64,000 nt of DNA from NCBI GenBank assembly GCA_025594325.1, contig JANHCV010000003.1, positions 1,054,001 to 1,118,000 of the forward strand, in the 5' to 3' direction. The position numbers and the translations under genes were made by a program. The stretch comes from Blastocladiella emersonii ATCC 22665 (Eukaryota; Blastocladiomycota; Blastocladiomycetes; Blastocladiales; Blastocladiaceae). Each line of letters begins with the position of its first letter. Positions within the stretch are counted from its first letter, which is position 1. Shown here one piece after another: positions 1 through 9,044 of the stretch. The notes under the pieces were generated by a model, which was given only the letters and a program-made list of their open reading frames with translations, did not search any database and was not told the DNA's origin.

Positions 1-149
1 TGCGCTCGGCGCTGCCGACCTGCTTCAGATCAGGCGGGATCGCGAGGCCGGCGACGCGACGGTGGACGCGACGTGACGCGTGGCGGCGGTTTCGACTCAC
101 AGCGCGTCAGCGGCCCACGCTCTCTCTCTCGCAGCGCAGCAAAGCCACC

Positions 150-949
150 ATGACCGTTGAATCAAATGTAACACCACCGCCGCCGCAGGATGCCGAGACC
201 ACCATGACGATACCTGCGCTCCCGTTCCCCGTCGCCATGTCGCTCGCCGTCCTGGAACACGCCGGAACCGCGCCAGGAACCGACGCCGTCCGCGCGGCCG
301 TTCGCGAGCGCACGGCGCCCATGAGCGATGCGGATAGGGAGCCGGTCGCCGTGGACGTGTTGTTCGACGATCCGCGCGTCGGTTTCGCGCAGACGCTCGC
401 CGACTTTGCCGCTGACGGGCTCGTGCGTGTCTCGGACGGCAACGAGGGCAAGTCGTGGGAGCTGACCGACGCAGGGACGGAGTACCTGACGTACGCCACG
501 GTAGTGCTCCTCCATCGACTGCGACAGCGGCTAACGGTTTGCCGTGTAGCGAGCTGCGGCGCAACGCGGCCGACGCGGCGTGGCTCGACCTCGTGGTACG
601 TCTCAGCCGCGACTTTCTCGCGAAGCTGCTGGACTCACCCTGCCTGTTCGATTAGACGGCCGAATTTGGCCAGTTCCTCGCGGCGCTGTCTCACCGGCAC
701 CGTGCGCAGGCCGGGCTCGACACCGCGGTTGCCGCGCTCGGCGAGCGTGGGACGAGCGAGGCGGACGCGATCGCGGCGCTGGAGGCGCACGTCAGCAACC
801 TGCACAAGTACAACGAGTACCAGGACCTGGCGCAGACGGCCATGGGCCAGATCGCGGTCCTCGACGGCGTGACGGTCAAGCGCGTGTACCAGGACCTGGG
901 CATCGAGCTGCCCGCGGAAGCGCCGGCGCGGGCGCGGAGGAGCGTGTGA
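150..949 (+). CDS. Swi5-like recombination mediator with N-terminal winged-helix-like region
   Basis: I read three exons: 150-490, 550-595 and 656-949 (226 aa). The introns (491-549 and 596-655) start GTACGC and GTACGT and end TAG; the first has a CTAAC branch-like site. The C-terminal ~60 residues (LHKYNEYQDLAQ, then GQIAVLDGVTVKRVYQDLGI) match the Swi5/Sae3 family. Known Swi5 partners Sfr1/Mei5 and stimulates Rad51/Dmc1 strand exchange in the nucleus. The N-terminal ~120 residues look like a winged helix: FAQTLADFAADGLVRV as recognition helix and EGKSWELTDAGTEYL as wing. Swi5 proteins are often under 100 aa, so this N-terminal extension is unusual. The start ATG follows GCCACC. The Swi5 call is fairly sure; the winged helix is inference from secondary-structure pattern. 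Confidence 0.62.
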
Positions 950-994
950 AGCGAGCTGTGCGGGTGATGCGATGTGGAGTATGTATAAAAGATG

Positions 995-2215
995 CTACTG
1001 GAACTGGGCCTTGGCGACGTTGCTGTACTCTGGTGGCGCGTTGTCGTACTGGTCGACCAGCAGGTCCTTGCGGTGCTTCTCGAACCATGCCACGAGGTCG
1101 CGGACCTGCGCGACCACGGCGTCGAGCGCCTCGGCGTCCAGCCCGGCGGTCGCGACGACGCGCGGGAACTCGACTAGATTAAGGGGTGAGCGCGCGCGGG
1201 ACGGAGAATCAGACGAAAAGGACGTACCGAACAAGCGAAGCAGATGCTCCCCGCCGTACAGCGTCGACGCGGCGCGGTCAGGGAAGGCGCGCAGAATCTC
1301 GAGGTACTGGAGGCGCTCGAACCGGTACAGGAGCAGGCTGCCGAGGGCGCGGTCAAAGTAGGCGCGCAGGCCCGCCACCGTCTCGTTGAGCACGTCGACC
1401 GCGTGCGTGTCCTTGGCCTTGTCCTTGTCCTTGTCCTTGCTGTCGATGTCGCCCGAGCCAGCGAGCAGGTCCTTGGCGCGCTCGTCGCGGTACCGCTCGA
1501 GGATATCGGCGACGGAGGGCGTGCGCGGGAGCGGGACGAGCTGGGCGTTGGAGATGCGGGCCCAGTCGTCGACCAGGTCGGCCTTGAGCTCCATGGGGAT
1601 CGGGATCAGCTGGTGCTTGTCCTCGTCGGCGGCCTGGCGCACCGCGGCGCGCGCGGCTTTCGACAGGGCAATGGGCCGGTCGCGGTCGCGGCGCGACGCG
1701 GCGGACGTGGAACCGAGTCCCGAACCCGTGTCCGAGTCGCGGTGCTGTTGCTGCTGCTGCTGCTGCTGCAGCTGGTGGTAGCTCGCGGACCGGTCCTTGG
1801 CGGACGGCGTCGTCGCGCCCGTTGGAGCGGTGCCGAGCGACGACGTGGTTGGGGTGCCGCTCGGCTCGCCGGCGGTCGCAGCAGCAGCGGCAGCCGAGGA
1901 CGCGGAAGCGGACGAAGACGTTCCCTTGCGCTGTTTGCTCTCAGCGACGAGCTGGCGCATCAGGGTGAGGTTGGCGGGCTGCCACTTGAGCATGCGGCCG
2001 TTGGTGACCCACTCGTCCCACTTGACGTTCCAGCCCTTGTAGTGGATAAAGTACTCGCGGTCGCAGCCGTCGTCGTGGCGCACCTTGAGCACCTTGGCCT
2101 CGTACAGGAACGGGCCGTGGTAGCACAGCACGCGCTCGTGCACGTCGTAGACGGCGGTGCGGTCGCCGCCCTCGGTCGACGGGCCGACGTGCGGGTCGTG
2201 CATGGTGTCGGTCAC
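995..2215 (-). CDS. EAF3: MRG15/Eaf3-type chromodomain and MRG-domain protein
   Basis: Two exons, 2215-1228 and 1173-995 (388 aa). The 54-nt intron 1174-1227 (GTACGT...CTAG) is a multiple of three and was read through in the unspliced frame; removing it restores the conserved RLFVEFPRVV junction. Residues ~20-85 are a chromo-barrel (VLCYHGPFLYEAKVL, HYKGWNVKWDEWV). The C-terminal ~180 residues are an MRG domain (TLYGGEHLLRLF, APPEYSNVAKAQF). The linker is low complexity with a polyQ run and a KDKDKDK tract. In yeast, Eaf3 is a shared subunit of NuA4 acetyltransferase and Rpd3S deacetylase and reads H3K36 methylation. It is convergent with the Swi5 gene, with 45 bp between stop codons. Confidence 0.9.
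   Translation of the reverse strand: MTDTMHDPHVGPSTEGGDRTAVYDVHERVLCYHGPFLYEAKVLKVRHDDGCDREYFIHYKGWNVKWDEWVTNGRMLKWQPANLTLMRQLVAESKQRKGTSSSASASSAAAAAATAGEPSGTPTTSSLGTAPTGATTPSAKDRSASYHQLQQQQQQQQHRDSDTGSGLGSTSAASRRDRDRPIALSKAARAAVRQAADEDKHQLIPIPMELKADLVDDWARISNAQLVPLPRTPSVADILERYRDERAKDLLAGSGDIDSKDKDKDKAKDTHAVDVLNETVAGLRAYFDRALGSLLLYRFERLQYLEILRAFPDRAASTLYGGEHLLRLFGTSFSSDSPSRARSPLNLVEFPRVVATAGLDAEALDAVVAQVRDLVAWFEKHRKDLLVDQYDNAPPEYSNVAKAQFQ
1411..1440. repeat. CCTTGT hexanucleotide tandem run inside the MRG15 gene
   Basis: Five imperfect CCTTGN units encode the Lys-Asp alternation in the linker between the chromo and MRG domains. Confidence 0.8.
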
Positions 2216-3102
2216 GTCGATGGTTGCATAGAGTGGTGCGGATCGCGGGGCACGGCGGCCGAGGCCCGCGGCGGCGGAGAGAAGCGCGACCCGCGTGGGA
2301 ACGCGCCGCCGTGGCCACCGCGATGGTCGGTGGCCGCCGTGACGCTCGCTGTCCGCGGTCCCCGGCGTGGCGTCCCAGTCGACTCGATGGTCGCTGAACG
2401 TTGCTGGACCCCGGCCGGCCCCCCATGGGCCACCGGCTCATGTCCGAGTCCCTGTTGGGCGTCGCGGCGGCGGACGACCTGGCCGCCGTGATCCCTCCCT
2501 CTCCTTGCTCCTCTTCTCCTCCAACAAGCGTGATAGTAATACTCGCGCAAGCTCGGGCTCAGTCTGACAGCGCGGATCGCGCGCCGACCGCTTAAGGTAC
2601 GGCACGGGCGCGTCCACGTCCCGCCCTTCCTTCCTCGCCGGCCACGCCACGAGTGCGACCGACCTCCACCACCGGATCCGGGTCGCATCAGCGTCATCGA
2701 TAGCGATGGATGGTCGGCAGGCTTGGTCGCCGCTATCACTACGCGCGCCCTTGACCGCAGCTCGCAGTCGCGGCGACCGAGTGCGGCGCCCTGCGGTCCG
2801 GTGTACTGTGCAGCGCGGCCAGGCGGCCAGGTGAGGCGTTCGACCTCTCCTCCCCTCCCTCCTCTCCGCTAACGCTCCCAGCGCCCATGAATTACCGACT
2901 CGCTTGATGCATTGCCGTGTCTGATAGCTCTTGCACACTTTTGGACCTTTTCCCCCGGCAGCGCGAGCCCCGTCACCATCCCGTAGACGCGCGACACCGC
3001 CACCGCCACCGCCGACTTCGACGATCCGCGCGCGCGTGAGCGCTCCTCCGCCACCGCTTCTCTTCCACACGCAACGGAACCGCACACGTCGCCGCCGCCA
3101 CC
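2216..3102. promoter_or_regulatory. Divergent intergenic region, MRG15 (-) and pseudokinase (+)
   Basis: This stretch of about 890 bp lies between two divergent start codons and probably holds both promoters. Reading frames inside it are arginine/proline-rich and show no family signature. I found no convincing TATA box or RNA gene. Confidence 0.5.
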
Positions 3103-6100
3103 ATGTCGTTCATGAGCTTCTTCGCGCCCATCGGGCCCATGTTCACGGGCCTCGATAGTACGGTCCTGCGCGCCACCGCACGAACGCGCCAGTCGTGTGC
3201 TGACCTTCCCTCGCTTCGCGCGCAACCTTAGTGCTCATCCGCTACAATGCCGCGTACGAGTCCATCGACCCGGCCATTGAGCGCCTGCAGCGCCGCCTTG
3301 AGAGCCTGCGCTTCCTGCTGCGCTCGATCCACGAGTACGCGTCCCCACTTCCTTCCGACTCGGTGAACCATCACTAACATCTTCATGCAGACTCAAGCCC
3401 AAGCACCTCGCCCTCAGCGACCTCTTCTCCAACGCGCAAAAGCACGTCACGCAGGAGCTCATGGCCGAGTTCGAGGTGTTCCTCGCCGACTACAGCCGCG
3501 GGCCCAAGGAGCACAAGCAGAAGATCATGCGCAAGCTGGCGCGCACCGGCGACAAGCTCAAGAAGATTGCGCTGTCGACCAAGAACGAGATGACGCTGCG
3601 CCGCATGGACGAGGCCGTGTCCAAGGTCGTCGGCGAGGTCAACACGCTGCTGCAGGTCGAGGAAATGTACAACCTCAACAACATGTCCGACTCGCTGCGC
3701 GCCGTGCTCGGCGGGCTCAAGGACATGCCGGCCGCCAACGAGCAGCTGATCCGCGAGATGGAGGCGCGCGTCCTCGGCAACCTCAAGGGCATGCGCGAGA
3801 TGCTCGGCGACTCGCGCCAGTCGCTCAAGGGCATCAACGCCAGCATCTCGCTCATCGCCAAGGACCTCGCCTCGGTCCACAAGACCATCAACGCCGTCCC
3901 GCCCTACCTCAAGCACGTCCAGAGCACCGAGATCCGCGACCTGTGGCGCAACCGCGAGTGGGCCGACTGCATCCCGCTCGCCCATTTCGCGCGCGCCTTT
4001 GGCGAGTTTGTCGACTACACGTTCGCCACGCTCGCGCCCAAGATCCAGGAGCACGTCGTCAACCGCATGTGCCAGGAGCTCCTCGACCGCGCCGCCGCCA
4101 GCTCCAACACCCACTCCAAGGACTACATTGCCCCCTCGGACCTCGACCGCATGATCCCGCGCGAGTCGCAGCTCATCGACTACATGCTGGGCCTCGAGTT
4201 CGGCTGGGTCCTGTACCTCGACCACCTCAACGCGCAGATCGCCGCCGCCGCCGAGTCGCTCGAGGCCAACCCGCGTAAGACCGCGACCCTGCACCGCGAG
4301 CTGTCGACGGTCCTCGCGCCCTTCGCCGCGCAGTTCCCGATCGGCGCCGAGTACAAGGCCGACGCCGTGGTCTCGGTGCAGCGCAACCTGGACGTGTACC
4401 GCGGCGGGTGGCCCGCCGACGCGTGTGCCGTCGTCGACGCGGTTCAGGCGGTCGCTGCCGCCCTGACGGACGCGTCGCCCGACGACGTGCTCTTCTCGGC
4501 GCTCGACCCGCGCGTCGCCGGAAGCGCACAGCTGTTCGGCGCCGCGCACGCCGCCATCGCGGCTGCCGCGCACCACCTGTTCGCGCTCATGGACGTGGAG
4601 CTCCCCGCCGGGTTCGCGCCGCTCGACGACGTCGACCCCGCCGACGCCGACGAGGACACGATGCGCAACTCGGCGCTCCTCGCGCAGCTCGAAGTCGTGC
4701 GGCGCAACCTGGCGCGCGTGCTGGCCGACGAGGACACGCCCGCCGCGATCGCCGCGGTCGCGAGCTCGGCCGTCGCCAAGCTGTTCATCCGCATGACGGC
4801 GCTCAACCTGCTAACGCCCGCGACCGTCGCCGGGCTCACCAACTGCTTCACGGCGACGCACCACGGGATCCCGGTCCTCGTGCACCCGACGGGGATCCCG
4901 TCCGCGTCCGACTTACCCGCGGACCTCGTCGCGTTCCTGCGCCGCGCCCACGCCCAGCCGCACCCGTCGCTCCTGCACGTCCTCGGGCTCGCCGTGTACC
5001 AGGGCCACTGGACGCTGGTCATGGAGCGGCCTGCGATGCCGTGTGCGACGCTCGACACGGTGCTCGCCGACGCCGGCCGCCACCTGTCCCTCGCGGCCCG
5101 CGTCAGCGTCGCCCGTGACATCGCCGCCGCCGTCGAGTACCTGCACGCCGAGGGCGTCCCCGTCGCGGCGCTCGCGACGCGCGCGGTCCTCGTCGACCGC
5201 CGCGGGAACGTCAAGCTCGTCGGCGGGTTCCGCGCGGCCGCGTGGATCGACGAGGGCGAAGCCGCCGCGACGCTGCTGCGGTACGCGTCCCCCGAAATGG
5301 CCGCCGGGTTCGCGGGCCCGCGCGGGTCGCTCGACGCCGACATGTGGTCCATGGGCGCGGTCTTCGTGGCGCTGCTCACGGGCAAGGAGTTTTTCGACGA
5401 CGTCAGCGACGAGGCCCTCGCGGCGCACCTCGCCGAGTGCGAGGCCAAGGGCGGCGCCGTCGCCCTGCCCACGCTCCCCGCGCTCGACTCGCGCCTGCTC
5501 GAGGTCATTGCCGACTGCCTGCGCACGGCGCCCGCGGAGCGGCCGACGATCGAGGACCTGCTCGGCACGCTCGAGCAGCTGATCGAGGAGGGCGCGGTGC
5601 AGGTCGAGGACTCGGCCGCGGTCGTCGCGGGCTCTGGGTTGGTCGACGGGAACGGCAGCCAGGCCGGGTCCGTGCGAAACGGGTCGGTCGCGTTCCCGCC
5701 GCCGCGCGTCACGTCGCGGTCCAGCACCGCGTACAGCGTCGGCGCGTCGTCGACGTATTCGGGCTCGCTCCCGCCGTACGATATTGGGAGTCCGGGGAGC
5801 CCCGGGCAGTGGCAGCAGATGCCGGCGCAGGGCGTGTACCCGTCGCACGTCCGCGGCAACGGTGCGGGCGCGCCCGTCAACATGCTGGCGCAGGCGATCC
5901 AGGAGTACAACAGCGGCAAGGGCGACGTGCAGCGGGCGATCCAGATGTTTGACACGGCGTACCTGACGTACCAGCAGTACGACGCGCTGCACTACCTCGG
6001 CAACATCTTCTATTTCGGCGCGCCCGGTGCGATCGAGCCCGACTACCAGCGCGCGTACGAGTACTACCTCAAGGCGACGCAGAACGGGTCGCGGCTGGGG

Positions 6101-6565
6101 CACGTCGGGCTCGGCGACTGCTACCTGTTCAACCTCGGCCTGCCCGAGCCGCAGACGCTGGCGACGCGCCTGCAGCAGGCCCGCCACCACTACACGCTGG
6201 CGTACCGCGACCACCCGAGCCCGCCCGCGCGTCTCCTGTGTGGGCTGGCGGACCTGCAGTACTACTCGAAGCAGGGCGAGACGCGCCTGCAGTACCGCCC
6301 CGTCCAGTTCGACCAGGACGCCATCAGCATGTACCAGCGCGCCGCCACGCTCGAGCAGGGGTACTACCGCGCCCAGGTCGGGCTCGCCGACTGCTGCCTC
6401 GCGGCCGGCGACCGCGACACCGCCAAGGAACTGTACCTGTCGGTCGCCGACGCCATGCCCACGCTGCGCCGCGTCTTCATCGGGCTCTCGCTGTGCGCCA
6501 CCGACCACGAGGACCGCGAGTCGTACGGCGTCATGAGCGAGTCGCCCGACGTCAGCGACCACTGA
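3103..6565 (+). CDS. Helical N-terminus, pseudokinase and Sel1/TPR-repeat protein
   Basis: Three exons, 3103-3157, 3232-3334 and 3391-6565 (1110 aa). Introns 3158-3231 (GTACGG) and 3335-3390 (GTACGC, branch CACTAAC) join in frame. Residues 1 to ~190 are strongly helical with heptad-like spacing (IERLQRRLESLRFLLRSI). Residues ~540-790 follow a kinase fold (TLVMERPAMP hinge, LLRYASPEMAAG, DADMWSMGAVFVALLTGKEF, RPTIEDLL), but the beta-3 lysine (IPVLVHPT), the HRD motif (PVAALATRAVLVD) and the DFG motif (VGGF) are all missing, so it should be catalytically dead. Residues ~880-1100 contain Sel1/TPR-like repeats (GNIFYFGAPGAIEPDYQRAY, GHVGLGDCYLFNLGLPEPQ). Kinase-Sel1 fusions are common in early-diverging fungi. 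A signalling scaffold role is inference. Confidence 0.75.
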
Positions 6566-6641
6566 GTTGGCAGGGGAAGGTTGTGAGTGTGTGTATTCAA
6601 GTTTCAATTTTGTCTTATATGTGCAAGTATTAGGGTCGAGA

Positions 6642-8525
6642 TCAGTACAAAAACGCGCCGCCGCCGGCGCCGGCCTTGTTCGACGCCGCGTCCGTGTGCG
6701 GGACGACGACGCCGCGGACGAGCCGGTCATGGACGGCGCGGAGCGCGCGCTCGCTGGCGTCCTGGGCAATGACGCACGAGATGTTGATCTCGGACGCGCC
6801 CTGCGAGATCATCTCGATGTTGACGCCCTCGGACGCCAGGATGCTGAACATCTTGCCCGACGTGCCGACCATGTTGCGCATGTGGCGGCCGACCACGGAC
6901 AGGATCACCTGGCGCGGCTGCAGCGAGACGGCGCCGAGCCGGCGGAACTCGGCGAGGACCTTGGCGAGGGACTTGGGCTCGACGTCGTCCTCGTGCTGCT
7001 GTTGGGACTCGTCGGCGTCCACGGGGATCGCGATTGAGACGTGCACCTCGGACGTGGTAATCAGGTCGACGACGACGCCGTGGCGGTCGAGGATGCCGAA
7101 GATGGACGACAGGAAGCCGTGCGAGTTGGACTTGCGGTTGCTGCGGATGTTGACGACGAGGATCGAGTCCTTGATGGTGACGGCGGTCGGGTGCTTCGAG
7201 TCCTTGAAGTAGCGGGTGCCGCCGGGGCTGACCTCGCCGCTGAGCGCCTGCTCGGCGGCCGCGTCGCCGGCCGTCGGCGGGCACACGAGCGTGCCCGCGC
7301 CGGACGGGTTGAACGTGTTCTTGATGCGGATCGGGACGCCGGCGCGGATCACCTGGTCCATGGTAAACGGGTGGATGACCTCGGACCCGTAGTAGGTGAG
7401 CTCGGCGGCCTCATCGGGGGTGATGGCCGAGAGCAGGCGCGCGCTCGGCACCTTGCGCGGGTCGGCCGTGAAGATACCGTCCACCTCCTTCCAGATCTGC
7501 AGCTCGAGCGCTTGCACGCCGACGGCGACGAGCGCCGCGGTGAGGTCCGTGTACCCGCGGCCGACCGACGCCAGCAGCGAGCCGGGGATCGGGCCCATGA
7601 ACCCGGTCACGACGGGGATCGCGCCGCCCGCGGCCACGGCGTCGACGGACGCGGCGAGCCGGTGCGCGAGGTAGTCGTAGAACTGCTGGTTGACCTCGGC
7701 GTCCTGCCACTCGGGCTCGACGAGGGCCGCCGCGTTGACGAAGACAGCGTCGACGCCGCGCGACTGCAGCACGGCCGTCATGACGAGACAACTGAGCTTC
7801 TCGCCCGTCGAGATGATCGCGTCGCGCGACTTGGGCGAGATCTCGTCGATGATGCGGATCGCGCGCAGGAACTGCGCGAGCCGGTCGCACTCGCCGCGGA
7901 TGTCGCGCTCGAGCCCCGCGAGCAGTGCCGGGTGCGTCTTGCTGTCAATGGCGTCGGCGACGGCCGCGAGGTGGTTGGCCTCGATGGCCGAGATGACCGA
8001 GGTGAAGGCGGCCTCGTCCGTGGCGTGCAGCGCCGCGTCGGCCGCCTTGATCAGCAGCGACGTGGTCCCGCTCGCCTTCTTGACCGACGACATGGCGCTG
8101 CACACGAGCACGGGGCGAACGTGCTCGAGCTGCGAGATGACAATGTCGGCGACGGCTAGCAGCCGCGGCGCCGTGCCGAGCGAGGTCCCGCCAAACTTCA
8201 TGACCACCCATGGCAGCTCCATGCTCGCGCACATGTTCGACACGGACAGCATGTTGTTGATGCGCGACCGCGTGTTGCGCGGGTGATGTTTCGCGGGTGC
8301 TGAGGAAGCAGCGAGCGTCGGGGTCGTCGGCGCGCTCGAGTCGAGGTCGTTGTGGTGGGGTTCCGCCGAGGCAGGTACGGCAGCTGCAGCAGGTCCGTTC
8401 CGCGGCGGCGATACGGATGGCGAGGGCGATGCGGGCCGGGAGCGCAGGCGCAGTGGGGGCGGCGGGGGCGAGCGCGACGTCGACGACGGCGACTTGGATG
8501 GCGATGAGGGAGAAGAAGCAGTCAT
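6642..8525 (-). CDS. HOM3: Aspartate kinase (aspartokinase)
   Basis: One uninterrupted reading frame of 627 aa. It catalyses phosphorylation of L-aspartate, the first step of threonine, methionine and isoleucine synthesis. The catalytic start VVMKFGGTSLG is at about residue 107. Further kinase-core signatures are SVGRGYTDLTAALVAVG and KEVDGIFTADPRKVP. The C-terminal part carries two ACT-type regulatory regions (SILVVNIRSNRK and VILSVVGRHMRNMVGTSGK), as in fungal Hom3, where threonine feeds back. The first ~100 residues are a Ser/Pro/Ala-rich extension; Met92, Met98 or Met102 are alternative starts. It is convergent with the pseudokinase gene. A TGACTC element lies upstream at 8780. Confidence 0.95.
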   Translation of the reverse strand: MTASSPSSPSKSPSSTSRSPPPPPLRLRSRPASPSPSVSPPRNGPAAAAVPASAEPHHNDLDSSAPTTPTLAASSAPAKHHPRNTRSRINNMLSVSNMCASMELPWVVMKFGGTSLGTAPRLLAVADIVISQLEHVRPVLVCSAMSSVKKASGTTSLLIKAADAALHATDEAAFTSVISAIEANHLAAVADAIDSKTHPALLAGLERDIRGECDRLAQFLRAIRIIDEISPKSRDAIISTGEKLSCLVMTAVLQSRGVDAVFVNAAALVEPEWQDAEVNQQFYDYLAHRLAASVDAVAAGGAIPVVTGFMGPIPGSLLASVGRGYTDLTAALVAVGVQALELQIWKEVDGIFTADPRKVPSARLLSAITPDEAAELTYYGSEVIHPFTMDQVIRAGVPIRIKNTFNPSGAGTLVCPPTAGDAAAEQALSGEVSPGGTRYFKDSKHPTAVTIKDSILVVNIRSNRKSNSHGFLSSIFGILDRHGVVVDLITTSEVHVSIAIPVDADESQQQHEDDVEPKSLAKVLAEFRRLGAVSLQPRQVILSVVGRHMRNMVGTSGKMFSILASEGVNIEMISQGASEINISCVIAQDASERALRAVHDRLVRGVVVPHTDAASNKAGAGGGAFLY

Positions 8526-9044
8526 GGTGCTTCAGAGTCTCTAAGCCAGGTTCCGGCTCGGCTCGGTTCGTGTGCTTCGTGGGTGGCTACGTAGTGTGTG
8601 GAGAGGGCGCGAGCGGGAGGCGGGAGGAGAAGGCGTCGGTTATGAGGGCCGTCGACGACGCCACGCCCTCTGAAAATGGCGTATGCTCTCTCCTCTGCCC
8701 GCACGTCCCGCGCGGCACCGCGATAAGCGCGACCATATGACTAGGAGCGGCACGGAGCACGCCGGGATCGGGGCCGCCGTGACTCTTAGCCGCCGCCATC
8801 CGCCATCTTCGTCGCGGCCATCGCGGGGCGCAGCGCGGCGACCTGAAACGGATGTAGGCGTCGCCACACGTGATTGTTCGTCGCGTCTCGCACGCGAGAC
8901 ATCCTCGCGCGAGGGGAGGCCAAGACGACTGTTTACTCTTTCAATCTCTGGGAATGAGGAGGGACATTTGATCACATCTCAAGTTACTCGTCGTAGCGCG
9001 CCTGCCGAGCTGCCGCGCGGGCCTACATCGCATGCGAGTCTGAG
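8526..9044. promoter_or_regulatory. Upstream region of the aspartokinase gene
   Basis: This is 519 bp between the HOM3 start (minus strand) and the 3' end of the DDT-domain gene. It holds TGACTC at 8780-8785, resembling a Gcn4/CPC1 half-site, and at 8885-8900 a perfect GTCTCGC/GCGAGAC palindrome of the type seen near 36815-36841. No gene was seen. Confidence 0.45.
8780..8785 (+). promoter_or_regulatory. TGACTC, Gcn4/CPC1-like element upstream of HOM3
   Basis: This TGACTC lies about 255 bp upstream of the aspartokinase start. In fungi TGACTCA is the core bound by Gcn4/CPC1 at amino-acid biosynthesis genes. A single 6-bp match is weak evidence, but related TGAGTC pairs occur upstream of HIS5. 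Confidence 0.3.

Noticed and set aside
3383-4576. 397-residue antisense open frame over the pseudokinase gene
   Set aside because: A compositional shadow of the sense gene with no motif.
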